Origin: Monocercomonoides exilis
Lineage: Eukaryota; Preaxostyla; Oxymonadida; Polymastigidae
Direction of reading: 5' to 3'
DNA: 64,000 bases
Assembly: GCA_001643675.2 (NCBI GenBank)
Contig: LSRY02000004.1
Location: 440,001 to 504,000, forward strand
Positions 45,801 to 58,218 of this stretch are shown one piece after another (the first letter of the stretch is position 1; each line of letters starts with the position of its first letter). The notes under the pieces were generated by a model, which did no database searches, was not told where the DNA came from, and was given only the letters and a program-made list of their open reading frames with translations. A program made the translations under genes and the position numbers.

Positions 45801-48800
45801 GCATCTCTCTCATCCAGCACGCCAGCGCTGCCGTCTCGTGCCCGTCCTTGCTGCACAGCTGCAGCAACATCTGGCGCCTGAACTACGCTGGCAGCAACTA
45901 CGAAATGAAGGAACAGGAGCTGGCGCTCCGCAGAGAGTGCAAGTTGGCCCAGCGGCACCGCATTGAAGATGTCCTCAAGGCACACACGAAACACGAAGCA
46001 GAGCAAGACGCTGCTTGCTGCGGTGCAGGACACACTCAGCTTTGCCCTCCAATCCCCATCAGCAGAGACGAGGCTGTGATGAATGTGCAGCTGATGAACA
46101 GGTTCACCCAGTTCTTCGATTTCATGTGCTCAATTATGACAAACATCTGCCACAGTTTCGATGAAAAGAACAGTTCCGTGTGTCTCATCAAAGGCTTAAA
46201 AGAGCTGCCTTTTTATTTAAGACAGTTGGAGGAGAAGTACACGCAGATGCAAAAGGCATTCGATTGCAACTGGTTTGACAGATCAGGCGATCTGTCTTCT
46301 CTTCTTCATCCTTCTTTCCCCATCTGTGGCGCTGTTACAGAGAATATTCGGCCTGCCCTGTTCACTTTTCCGTTGACGAGCACACAGCCATCTCTTTCCC
46401 TAAGACAATGTGTTGGACTTTCCGGACTCGATGACAGCAGCATTGCTTCAAGTTCAGATATCATCAGCATCAGACATTTGTCCGATACACACAACAATAA
46501 TCTGACAATAGCATGTTGCAACGAAGGCGCACATACAAAGCTCTGTGCTCTTTCATCTTCGTCTTTGTCAATCGGCAACAAGACCTGTCAATTTCCATAT
46601 CCTTCTTCCGAGACTTCGCTCATCATCCACTTATTGTCTCTGTATTTTGCCAGCACGAATGCCTTCCCTGCAATCCGCATCTGCGCCTCGCAGCCCTTTT
46701 TGGACGATCCGGCGCCCACAGAAGATTTGGAGGCGGTTCGCTGCTTCTCCAACACGTTGAGCACTTTGTTCTATCTGATCACTGCTTCCTCGCCTGACCG
46801 CAGTTTGGTGCCAGCTTTGAAGAAGCAGCTGGCAATCTCTGAGAACAGCTCTGCTTCTACTACTACTACTTCTGCTTCTGCTTCTGTTTCTGTTTCTGGA
46901 ATTGGTTCCCTTCCGTCGCCTGACTCAGCATCACAAGGCGATTACGTGTCGAATCGATGGGTTGTTCCCTTCAACAAAGAGACGCTTGAGTTAGTGACAA
47001 CTTCTCCTGCTGCAAACGTTCTCTCTCTCTTCCTCTCCATGCTGCGTGCACACGAGCTGTCACCATCTGTGTATAGCTCCCTCCTTCCGTTCCGGCCAAG
47101 CCATCTCTGCGCTGACTGCGCTGACTGCGCTGACTGCACTGACTGCACTGACTCAAAACAGAGCTCAGTTCCGATTGAGCTGCTGTCGGCTCCGCTTGCT
47201 GCTGACTTGGAGCTGTGTGAGTTTCCGCTGCCTGTCTTGTTGGCATACAAGTCTTCACAAGCAAAAGAAGTCACAGAGAAATACTTCAGCGACCTGAGCA
47301 CCATTGAGAACGACGAAAGCATCCGCAAAACAGATTCTCACAAGCTGATTGAGCAGATCGACGAACTCATCTTTAGAAAAATCAGCGAATCAGAAAAAAT
47401 CATCCAGAAGATGTATGCAGATGCTATGACACTGGACAGGCTTCACGTCCCTCTTCCATTCAGCTCAAAGAAAGACAAGTGCCATTGTGGATGCGAAAGT
47501 GAAGGCGAAGACGAATCTGAAGACTGCTCTTCTAGTTCTTCAAAAAGCAGACGCGGTCCGCTGAGCAGCCTGCCAATCACCACACACACTGAGCATCTCG
47601 AACTGTTCCTGAAGGCACTTGCAATGAGACGGATGCATTTTGACCTGCCGTCTTCTGAGTCGCCAACTTTCGTGCTTGGCATCGCTGATGCAGCACGCGC
47701 TCTTGTTCTCACAACACCCACAATCAGATACAGCCCAAAGGTGGCAAAGGAAGCTCGTGTTGACGTGAGCAAGCGGGCAGGCAACGGAGCCAGCAGAGCA
47801 AACAACACAAAATGCAGTTGTGCAGATCATTCTGTGCTGTACAGAGAGCAGACACTTCGAACAGTAACTCCAGTGCTCGAGTCGATTGTGCAGCCAGAGG
47901 ATGCCGTTCTCATTGCGCAGAGGCCGCTGCTTGTGCAGATGTGGTTTGCGCAGATGTGTTCAGGCATGTGGCAGCGCAGCGACAACGGATTCATAATTGA
48001 GTTGTTTCTGTTTCGCCACAACTACTCGTGGTTCAACTGGGCAGACGGAGATTTGATGGCGCTGCAAACAGCGGTCTGCAGTGCTGGATGGGATGTGCTT
48101 TTTGCGTTTGCCCTTTCGCTTTGGGAACTGGACTTCTTCTTCTTGACGCCATGGATGCTGGATAACAAGTGGAAGGTTGGTGGAGATGAAGGGGAAGAAA
48201 ATGAGAACTCACGAATGACAGCTTCTTCTTCTTCTTCTTCTTCTTCTTCTTCGTCATCGTCATCATCATCGTCTTCATCTTTAATTGCATCAAAACATCT
48301 TCCCAAGCACATTGAGCGTGTTGGAGTGGAGTGGCACATATCTCTCGATAAAACCATCCAATATGTCACTCAGTTTGTTTCCCTGTTGCTGTGCATCGTT
48401 GCAGACAAGACGTCCCACAGATATATTTCACCTGATTTATCCTTCCCAGTCCATTCCATCCAGCGAAAGCTGACCAACGAGATCTTACTCCACAAGAGCG
48501 ATGGGACGCTGCAGATCAATCTGAACAGCACTGAAATCCCTTCAAGCGGCACACCAACAGCAGAGCTATCTTCCGTAGCAAATGCCATTAAGATGCATTC
48601 GAGGCTGTTTGGCTCGCCGTTCGAGTACCCGGACAACTTTGACGAAGACTTGGAGCGCCATCTGTCAACACCCACGGAGCTGCCGGAGAAATTCTCGCAC
48701 TTGTCGTCTGGCACCATTCCGCGCAACATCACCGGCTTTGGCATGGCGCTGACGCTGATCAACATTTTTGAGCATGGGGAATACACATTGTCTGAGTTTG

Positions 48801-51800
48801 ACCAAGAGCTGCCTTTTGAGCTGAGTCTGCATCCGCAGCTGAAGGACTGTCTGAACGAGCTGTGCGAGATGAAGGCGAAAGAGGACGATACAGACGTTGT
48901 CCGCTCTTCCTTCAACATCGCATCCAGCCGAAGAGGCGCAAAGGGGGCTATCATCGGATCAGGGAGTGGGACAAGGAAGCTTGGGCTGAAGGAGGAGAAG
49001 CTTATGCTGGCTGAGCCGTTCCAGCTGAAGGCAGGGCCAGAATTCAAAAACGTGCTTATGGAAAAATTGAAGTCAGCCACCGAGTTTGGGCAGAGGAAAG
49101 TACAAGCCCCCTTCCCAGTGTATCGGCGTGTCATTGTCAAAAAACGAGACAACCGCAAATTCATTCGATTGTCATCGTTATCAGGAACAGTACAATATTC
49201 CACTGCCACTGCCACTGCCACTTCCTCTTCTTCCTCTGTTTTTGCTTTTGCCTCTGCCTCTGCCTCTGCTTCTTCTGCTTCTTCTGCTTCTGCTTCTTCA
49301 GCCTCTTCATCTTCCAAAGCAGAATCAGACAACACCTCTCTGATTGTCACGATTCCTCTGTCGTTCTATCCGCCTCTCCTTCCAGCTGTTCCTGGAGCGC
49401 CTTATCTGCATGCCCCACACCCGTCCTTGGCCCATCTGCACGACGTGTGCACATCTCGTGCTGTGCTCGGGATGGTCTGGTTTGTCTTGCACTGCTTCCT
49501 CCACAAGGACGCTGAGGTCAAAAGAGACGCTCGAAGGAAAGCTGAGAAGGAGTCGGCGAAGATGGAGGAAGATTTTGAAGTGAAAGGGAAGAAAGAAGAG
49601 GAAAAGTTGGAGGAAAGAGGAAAAAAAGGAGAAGGAGAAGGAGAAGAGCAAGAGCAATCAGAAGAAGAAGACGATCCAATGAGAGAGCAAATGATTGCAA
49701 GATTTTTGGCTTTGGTTAGAGGCGGACAACCGACTGATCGTGCCGAATTGTTCAGAACACTCGAAATGATCAGGAAAAAGCCCAAGCTGGCTGAAGGCAG
49801 CGTGTCATCGCTGGACAGTCTTCCGCCAATAGACTTCTCTGACCTTTCGATTGAAGATATTCTGATGATTGTTCTGAGGCTCCTCGATGCCACACTCTGC
49901 TTCAGTGCAGCATGGCGCATTGAAGAGAAAGTAGTTTCAAGCGCTTCCTCAAGCTCAATGGCCGATGCAGCAGGTGGGTCAGCAGCTGAGCCTGGAAGCA
50001 CAGTGCTGCTTCTCCAGCAGCCAGAGCTGAGCAGAGACGCGTCTCATCCGCTTTGTCTGCCGTGTGCAGCAGATGCAACATTCATCGATGCACTCTTCAC
50101 AGAAGTGGACTGCGGATGCGGAAGTTGCGCCAATAAAGAAGGAGATAAAGCTAAAGCTAAAGCAAATGCACATGAACACGCACAACTCATGAATAACTCA
50201 AAGAGCATCGCTTCGATGCTTTTCGAGATTCTCTCGAAGACACCACAGTTTTCGCAGAAGGCTATCAGAGAAGGTGCAACAGGATCTTCTTCCTCGGCTT
50301 CGTCTTCAAGCGCAGGAAATAACGACACAGAAGATTTGATTACTTTTTCGTCGCATGTGATTGTGCCGCTTCTGTCGCGGATGCTTCAGCGCCTTCGGTT
50401 TGTTTCGTGGCTCCACTTCTGCGATGACGAAGAAGAGAGGCAGAGAAACATGGAGAAGATCGGAGTTCAGTTTGAGGACGATGAAATGAAGGAGAACTCT
50501 GAGGGCATAGCAGAATCAGAAGACATAGATGCAGAAGAAGAGAAGAAGCGCCTGAAGAAGAAGAGGGATGCGATGGAAGCGAGGAAAAGGATTATGGAGG
50601 CGGCGCGAAAGCAACAAGAGAAAGCTATGAAGGCATTTTCAATGGAAGATAAGGAGAAAGGCTCAAAGGATGAAGACAAACCGGAGGGAAAACATGTCCC
50701 CGACGAGATGGATATTTGCTCAGACAGTTCTGAGGATGAAGCACGAATGGAAGTAGAAGGAGCAGAGGCAGAGAAGAAAGAAGGAAAAGGAGAAGAGAAA
50801 GAGGAAGAAGGCTCCAAAGCAGAAACTAGGCAGAATGAAATTGATAATCAACTTCGCAGCTTTTCCAATGAGATTGAATCCTTAGAAAAGCTGGTAGAGA
50901 AGATTGAAGAAACATCGAAACAGGTTTGGAAAGCAGAAGTTGACGAGGAGACAGAACACATCTGCATCCACTGCCACGAGCCAATAAAAGCGAGCGAGGC
51001 AGCTGGGTATGTTGGGAACATAACCTGCACGAACAATCTGCAAGTGCTCAACTCATCTGCCATCTTCCATCTCAGAGACGAGGAAAAAGCATTCCACAGA
51101 CACTGCAACTCCGGGGATTGTTTGTGTGCTGAGCAGGATGCATCGGCTTCATCAGCATCTGGTGAATCTTTATCATCATTGCAACAAAGTAACCAGAGGT
51201 TTTATTGGGAAGATGACTTGACAGTCATTCAAAAGCAGCAAAACATTCAGACAGGAAGCATATCAAGTCGGTGTCAGTCTCATTGTTGCGAAGCATCTTC
51301 GCTTCAGGAGCTTCCAATAGACCCAGAATTGTGCTTCACAACAGCAGAAATACAGCCACCAGATCACAGCGAAGGATCTGAAGTACCGCTGAAGCCCTTA
51401 TGCACAACGCCATTACATTACAACACAGAGTATTCGCTTATTGCCAAAACAATCGACAAAAAACTTGCAGAGTCAGGCGCCTTCCCAGGAAGACTGATAG
51501 CGAGTGCTATTATGATCCCAGAAGTGTTTAAGAACAACATGGGAACTTCATCTGAAAAACTAGAAATTGATTTTCAAAAATCAATTGAAGAAAGAGAAGA
51601 GAAACTTGTTGCAGCGAGAAAACTGAAGCAAGAAATGGACGATCGATATGAGAAGGGAAAGGATTTGAAGATAAAAGCAAACGAAGATCTGTACGAAGAG
51701 GGAGAAGAGAACTGGCTATTTGGAGAAAAGGAGCACGAGAAATCAGCGAAAGAGGATGGAACAGCATCCTCTTCGATCTCCTCTGAAAGGAGCTCTGAAG

Positions 51801-54800
51801 CTTCATCATCTTCAGAGCCTTCTGAGGAACTTGACGTTGACTATGCCTCGATGCAGCGGAGGATCCCATTGTTTCCTCCACCCGAAGGGCCGCTTCTTGG
51901 AAGGCACCATTCAGAAGGGGAATATGCATTCTGGAAGAAAAAGGCTGAGCAGCGGAAGGCAATCCAAAACAAGTGGCTTCAGAGCGAAGCGAGAAACACA
52001 CCAAGTGAAAAGACGATCGGCAAGTCTTTGTCTTCGTCTTTGCCCACTGAAAAGCATTCTCATTCACCTTCACATTCACATTCACCACTGCGCGAAATGG
52101 ATGTGAGTGCAAAGGCTTTGATGGAGCCACCCCCAATTATTCTGGGATCAACCTCAGATATGTGGGGAGAAGATGCACCAGCTCCATACGAGATATTGGA
52201 AGGAGGACTGAGTTATAACCACTTGACATCCGGAGCATCTGTTCCGTATTCTTACGAAGACGATGAGTTGAAGCTGGCTTCTGAGATATACTCGCTTAGA
52301 AATGAGATGCCTCGTTCTGCTGTTCGCAAGGCACCTCCAAAGATGCGTCCGTTTTGCAAAAAGAACAACTATTTTGTGCAGACATGTGGACACACCATCC
52401 ACCTTGTGTGCTTTGCGCGGCTTATGATGAATTTGAATTATGAAGAAAATCCAAAGTTGAATGAAGATATTTTCTTGTTTCTCTGCCCTTTGTGCAAAAA
52501 ATTAGGCAACACGCTGCTTCCCATGGTCCCAGCAGCGGAGTTGACATCAACCAAGCAAAGAGACCCGAAGAAGAACCACGCATTCGAAAAGGCAGTTAAC
52601 AAGATGGTTATGCTATCGACTAAATTTAAGCAACACATTTCAAAAGCTGAAGAGTTAAGGCTCATTTTATCAAAAAAAGCAAGCGATGAAGCACTTTCAG
52701 AGTTTAATCAATTGCTTGACAGATACGACAACATTGAATCCAACGAGATCGTAAACAATATTGTGTCGATGTATACTGTTGAAAGGCAGAAACAAGGAAT
52801 TCTTGAGACTTCCGCACAAATAATTGCATTGACGGACAAAAACACTATCACACCAGATTCCAGCGAGGAGTCTATACATTCTCTTCCTTCACTGGCAAAC
52901 TCCACAATCATTGAAAGTGTGGAGCGCTCTGTTGGGCTCTTTTTCAACGCCTTTTTCGATTGCACTCGTTTCTTCAGATCGTTCTCAGCCAAGTCAATCA
53001 AGGCATTACACCAGAAAATTGTAAGAAGCGTTCAACAGTTACCAGAAGAACAACGTCCTCAGTATCCGACAGAGGAAGAGCTGGCGCTTGAGATTCTGCA
53101 GAACAAATATTGTGTAACTGGAATAAAGGCTGCGTCTCTCACGAAGCTGGCTTTTCCTGAATTGTGGTGTAACATTGTTGCCGATGCATGCGTCCGAGAG
53201 GATGGTACAGTTCCATGGGGGGATAATATTCCTTTTAACGCAGACGACGAGCTGATTCAGCGATCTTTCGTGAGGAATATACGCAGCAATAAGGCTTTAT
53301 ATCCCACCAATTCTTTCCGTGATGTTGCACCAGAAAAAATTTTAGCTGAATTTTCTAAAAAAATTAGCGTCAGTATTACGGCCGAGGTTATAAATCACAT
53401 TGCTAGTTCTCTAGAAAGACAAATTGCTGCTGACCAATCGAAAGATTCAGGCGATCCCGAGGAAAAGAAGGAAAGAAAAGAGAAGATGATGCGAGCTGTT
53501 GCATTGGTTGCCATAAGCATAGTGCAGCATCTTGATTTTTTGCGAGTGGATCCTCTGAGAGAGTTTGCAGATTCTACAAAGAAAACAGCTTCTTCAAAGA
53601 TGAAACGGTTTTCTGCACTGGAACAAGCATTGCTTTCAATTGATGATGCAATGTCTTCGACTGCTGCCTTGGGTGAATATGAAAAGGAAAAGGCTTCAAT
53701 TGCTCTTCTACAGAAGGCTATCAATAAAAGTCCCAGAACCGGAATTATTTTGATGAGATGCATGGAGCTGCTCGACGTTTTATCTCAGACCTATCCAAGT
53801 TTGAAGGATAAAGCACCAATTGCATCAAAATCTAATCCACTTGCATATTCTCAGTTGGATGAAATGGCATCTTCTTCCACAACTCGATCAATTGATGCAA
53901 CTTCAGAGTCGCATACATCGGAATCAATTGATTCTAGCTTTTCAGCTCAACAGGCGCTGATAACAGACTACAGCGCAATGAACAATGAAAAGCATAAATC
54001 TTCGTTGACATATCCGTTTATGGTTGATTTCGAAGACCGGATGATATCAACTGGGATGCCTCTTCTGGATGTGCTTGTTCACACCATCGCTTCAATTGAG
54101 TGGGGTTTGCGACCGCTGCCCCTTCCTGGAGGTGAGTGCTTGAACAATGTGCTTTCTGGCGCATCGCCATTGCAGCATCCGTCAAACAGCTCTGACTCAT
54201 TGAACCAATTTCCGCCTCTTTCTTCGAATCCTTCTTTTGCAAGCAGCATTCAGCTATTATCATCTCAGCCGTCGTCCTCTGTCCCATGCGCAACACGGCC
54301 ATTTGCATTGAGCTCGAAGCAAATTCTGGCCATTGGCAGCATTTTCCGTTCGTTGTGTGTGACTGCCATTACGCAAGCATCATCAACTCGTCTTTTAACT
54401 CCTCTTGACTCTAAGCTTTCGTTCATTCACAAACACCTGCAAAGAATAAATGCATTGTTTGATCAGGATTCCATTCCATTGGACTTCGACAATTTGATGA
54501 TGATTGAAAATTGCTCCTCAGATGTGTTTAATGAACTCTTTGGATTCTCTCTGGAGAACTTTAGAGAAGTCTTCAGAACTGACGAAAGAACAACTATGGA
54601 TGGAATTGAAAAGGCTGTGAAAAATGAATTCAATGCCATGCAATATGTATCAAAATTATTTGATCTTTTTGTTGCTCTTCGAGCTGAAGGCATGAGCTGG
54701 GCATCAATAACAGCGTTGTTTGATACAGCGCATCTTGAGCAAGAGCGCGGTACATCCGAATCATCTAGCCAAGCTGAATCAAATGATCAGTTCTCACAAT

Positions 54801-56386
54801 ACCATAAATTCGTATCTTCTGTTCAACAGACATTTTCATTTTTCCGTTCATATGTCGGAAGCGACCTTTTGTATTTGTTTGTGCATATTCTTCTTTTGGC
54901 ACTTGCTCAGCCTCAGTCAGCATTGTTTGAGGGACTTCCGTTCCATAAGACCGTGCTCGATTCAGAAAAGCCAGCGTATTGCTTCAATGCAATCACCCCT
55001 TCGATATTCGTGTCGTGTCTGCAACTTGTTCTGAGTCTTCTTCCTTTCTCTTCTTTTGACGAAGTTGTTTCGCAATCAGCATCTGATTCTGCTTCAAAAG
55101 CAACATCCAAATGCACCAAAGAGATTGCTTACAATGTTGCATTTGAGTGGTTGATGATCCATCCGGACTATCCGTTTGCTGTTTCATCATGGTTTGACCC
55201 ACGCAATGTTGCCTTTATGAAAATGGCATTTCTTCGGAGAGCCTTTCTCCTTTTCATGGCAATCTTTGGTCCACAAACAGATGAAAATACCACTTCATCA
55301 TCGGAATTTTCATTTGCAAATATTTCCACTGAAAAGCCAGACGAAGCCGTTGCTAACTTCATAAGCTACTTCTCATCACTGATATCATCTCCATTATATT
55401 CTCCAGATAAAAGGAACCTTAACGAAATTTCTTCAACCCTGCAAAATAAAGAATACTCGGAAAGCACTTCTGCTCCTTCTGAACATGACCGCTCTCCACA
55501 AGCAGCTACTAATGAAGAAGACAAAAGCATTTTTGACAGTGAGCAAAAGGAAGTGGCTTCTATTTATCTTTGCGACCTTGAGGAACTTCCAGTCTATCCT
55601 ACCCCAACCGAGGAGCAGCTCATGTCTTTCTTCGTTAATGTTTCACTCCTCTCCGTCTCAAAGCGACCAATAGCTTTTATTCCTCGCAACTCATTGTTGA
55701 TCCGTCAACCTTCAGTTCTCCTTCCTCGTTTGGTATCGCTGCCTCTCTCCTTCTTTAATCTGCGCTCGTTCAATCAATCAGCAAAATGCACTACTTGCAA
55801 ATGTCCTTGCTCAACTCTTGGAATTTGCTTAAGCTGCGGATCGCTGTTGTGCTTTTCAAAAGAATGTTGCAGCAAAGTTATGCCTTATTTTAACGCTGAT
55901 TCAAGATTCAGTTGCATCTATCAAAGAAGTCTAAAGATGAGCGAAGAGATTACACATTCAATGAATTGTTGCGGCTTTTCTGTTGTTATACCTTCAACTT
56001 CGTTGTCCACAATAGAATTTATATTCTCTTTGAATTATACTGCATTGTTTAGGTATGTAATCCCATGAACAATCTTTTTTTCCCACACATTTAATTCTCT
56101 AAATAATGATTTATTTATTGTTATTTAATTAGATGCGGACTTTATCTTGATGGCAATGGCGAAGAGGATATTGGATGGAAACGAGGAAGGCCTTTGTATT
56201 TGTCCATACCAAGGTTTGCAAATTTTTTCCTTTGTGCTTATGACCAAAGAAATTTGTTTGCAAACTCATTCTTTTAAACCAAACCAAAATAAAAACACTT
56301 TCACATTTGTAAACATAAAAATATTCAACAGATATGCCCAGTTATTGCAGATGATTTGCGAGCATCCGTTCAGCTTTGACTATTAA
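42896..56386 (+). CDS. Giant UBR-type E3 ubiquitin ligase (N-recognin family)
   Basis: UBR1/2/3-type ligases bind destabilising N-termini through the UBR box and ubiquitinate the substrate for the proteasome. Exons 42896-42992, 43047-43253, 43314-43381, 43445-56052, 56133-56213 and 56332-56386 sum exactly to 4,371 residues, over twice the length of human UBR1. The UBR box at about 88-151 shows FKCNTCG, CMCEACFEPNKHIGHDYHM and GTCDCGDPGQWKESGWCSRH. The RING appears split: CIHCHEP at about 2628, then QTCGHTIHLVCF and FLCPLCKKLGNTLLP at about 3100-3140, separated by some 450 disordered residues. The C-terminal cap domain shows CTTCKCPC, CLSCGSLLC and RCGLYLDGNGEEDIGWKRGR (about 4239-4371). Many Ser, Ala and Glu tracts interrupt the middle. 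The start rests on an in-frame ATG whose exon joins in phase across a 54-bp intron. Confidence 0.94.
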
Positions 56387-56757
56387 TCAGCACAGAAGGG
56401 AATTGCAGATTTAGGAGACTTCACTGAAGTCATTTTTTGAAGTTAATTGCTTTGTCAATTACTATTTTTTTAAATTCATTTACTCTATATAAAGAAAGAA
56501 ATTCTAATAAGAAGTTATTAATGTTATATTCGCTCAACCAAAATCTGAGCGCCTAAAACATCAATTTAAAGGAAACTTTAAAAAAATATTATGCTAACCA
56601 AACCACAAAAAGAAGATAGTTAAAATGAAATGAAAAGAGAGAGAGAAATCGAGTCCCAAAAGCAAAATAATTGCGCAAAATCATTATAAAAAAAAAAGAA
56701 AGATAGATAGAGAGGGAGAAGTATCATTACTAAAAAAGAAAAAATAAATAAATAAAA

Positions 56758-56789
<32 letters not shown>

Positions 56790-56854
56790 AAAAGTAATAA
56801 AATAAAATAAAATATTTTTTTTTGAATTGTTAAGAAAAGTCTTGAACTCAAAAA
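56387..56854. other. Convergent spacer with purine-rich repeats
   Basis: A/G-rich low complexity, including an (AAAG)n run at 56757-56793 and GATA/GAGA repeats around 56636-56720. No gene is supported. Confidence 0.55.
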
Positions 56855-57859
56855 TCAAGACTTTTCCGCACTACTTGGAAACAGCTTTCTGGGCGGCCTA
56901 GGTCTGCGCGATCTTCTTCTATTATTGATATATCTTTGGTGTCTCTCTTCTGGACTGATACTTTTGCATTGTTGTATAATGCTGAAATTAAACGTCTGAA
57001 ACTGCCAGTAATTCTGAAAATTTCCAAATGGGTTGTAATAGATTTCATTAAAATGGGGATGTGTAGAAATGGTTTGCTTACGGTTAGAAACAGGCGCTTT
57101 TTGAGAACCTATGAGGTATGGGTCTGGTTGTTTTTTACCGAAAACACCATCCGCTTCGTATTTTCTTTGAGAGTCTGATGGTTCTGAGCTTTTTGTTAAA
57201 ACCAGATCCGTTGAATTATCCATTGAACGATTAATTAAATTGGATGCATGCATGATTTCCTTTTGAATGAAACCTTGTTCTTTGCTATTATATGAATCAT
57301 TATTGGGAAGTTTCAAAATATCCCATTCCACAACACCTTTAAAATCCATATGCTCAGAACTCTTAGCATCTTCACAAACAATTGGAACCTCGACTGAATC
57401 ACCGTAATCGTCTCTGTCTATATTCAAACATTCTTGTGTATTCCAAAAATCACTTTGAATTTCATATGATTGTTCAGTGCTCGTAAAAGGTAAAATGCAA
57501 TTCTCAGAACCCTCTGAATAGATTGAATAATCCTGATTTTCATCCATATTGCCTGATTGATGATCCCCCAAACTTGCAAAACCTTCTTCCATATCAGGAG
57601 GAAAACAAACCTCAAATGTCGTATTTCCCCCTTCAACAGAGTTTTGTGGAACCATCAATTCAAAAATGTCCTGGTCCCCTTGAAGATCAATGTTGCTTTT
57701 CGAGTTTTGTCTTTCATAGGAGAGATGATCATTTTCAGTTTGTACACATTGAAAATGGCTTAAAGAGGTCAAAATATTCTCTGGTCCAATAGTATTTTCA
57801 TAAATTTGTTCGTTAACAATGCATTCAATGCCTTCAACTTGTTCAAGTGGATAACACAT
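56855..57859 (-). CDS. Uncharacterised 334-residue protein with basic C-terminus
   Basis: I do not recognise this gene. A single open frame with a good ATG at 57859 encodes an acidic, Asn/Ser/Glu-rich and probably disordered body (residues 1-290), and a short basic tail. The tail includes NNRRRSRRPRPPRKLF, which could be a nuclear localisation or RNA-binding patch. There is no membrane segment, signal peptide, coiled coil or cysteine motif. It is convergent with the UBR gene and lies downstream of the kinase gene on the same strand. The frame is longer than chance would allow in such AT-rich DNA, which is the main argument for its being real. Confidence 0.6.
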   Translation of the reverse strand: MCYPLEQVEGIECIVNEQIYENTIGPENILTSLSHFQCVQTENDHLSYERQNSKSNIDLQGDQDIFELMVPQNSVEGGNTTFEVCFPPDMEEGFASLGDHQSGNMDENQDYSIYSEGSENCILPFTSTEQSYEIQSDFWNTQECLNIDRDDYGDSVEVPIVCEDAKSSEHMDFKGVVEWDILKLPNNDSYNSKEQGFIQKEIMHASNLINRSMDNSTDLVLTKSSEPSDSQRKYEADGVFGKKQPDPYLIGSQKAPVSNRKQTISTHPHFNEIYYNPFGNFQNYWQFQTFNFSIIQQCKSISPEERHQRYINNRRRSRRPRPPRKLFPSSAEKS

Positions 57860-58218
57860 CTAAAAGCTGTCAAATTTGATCTAATACATAACTTATGCTT
57901 GAAAAAGTTATTCCCATCATTTTTTGTTCTTTAAAAAAATATTTTCTTTGTTAAAAAAGGATTACAAGAAATTTTCTTGAAACATTGCTCTTGGAAAAAT
58001 ACACAAATAAAAACAAAAATAACAAAAAGTGATGTGAAAAGGAAAAAATTGATAATTGAATTCTATTTTGAATTTTTAAAATAGAATTTTTTTAAAATGA
58101 TTTGTAAACATTTCTGAGAACATCAAAATACAAAATCAAACAAACAAAAAACAAAAAAGAAAAATAGAAAAAAAGAAAAAGATAAATGCATAACATTAAA
58201 ATCAAGACTGAAAATCTT
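57860..58218. other. AT-rich spacer
   Basis: Between the kinase stop and the 334-residue gene start on the minus strand. A-rich runs only; no coding frame is supported. Confidence 0.45.

Noticed and set aside
4774-56386. TAA/TAG reassigned to glutamine, as in some oxymonads
   Set aside because: QTRT1, the glutaredoxin-like gene, the kinase and the adaptin all end in TAA where their families end, Gln is written CAA/CAG throughout, and the sequence after most of those stops is non-coding. UBR does stay open past its TAA to a TGA, but the added residues match nothing.
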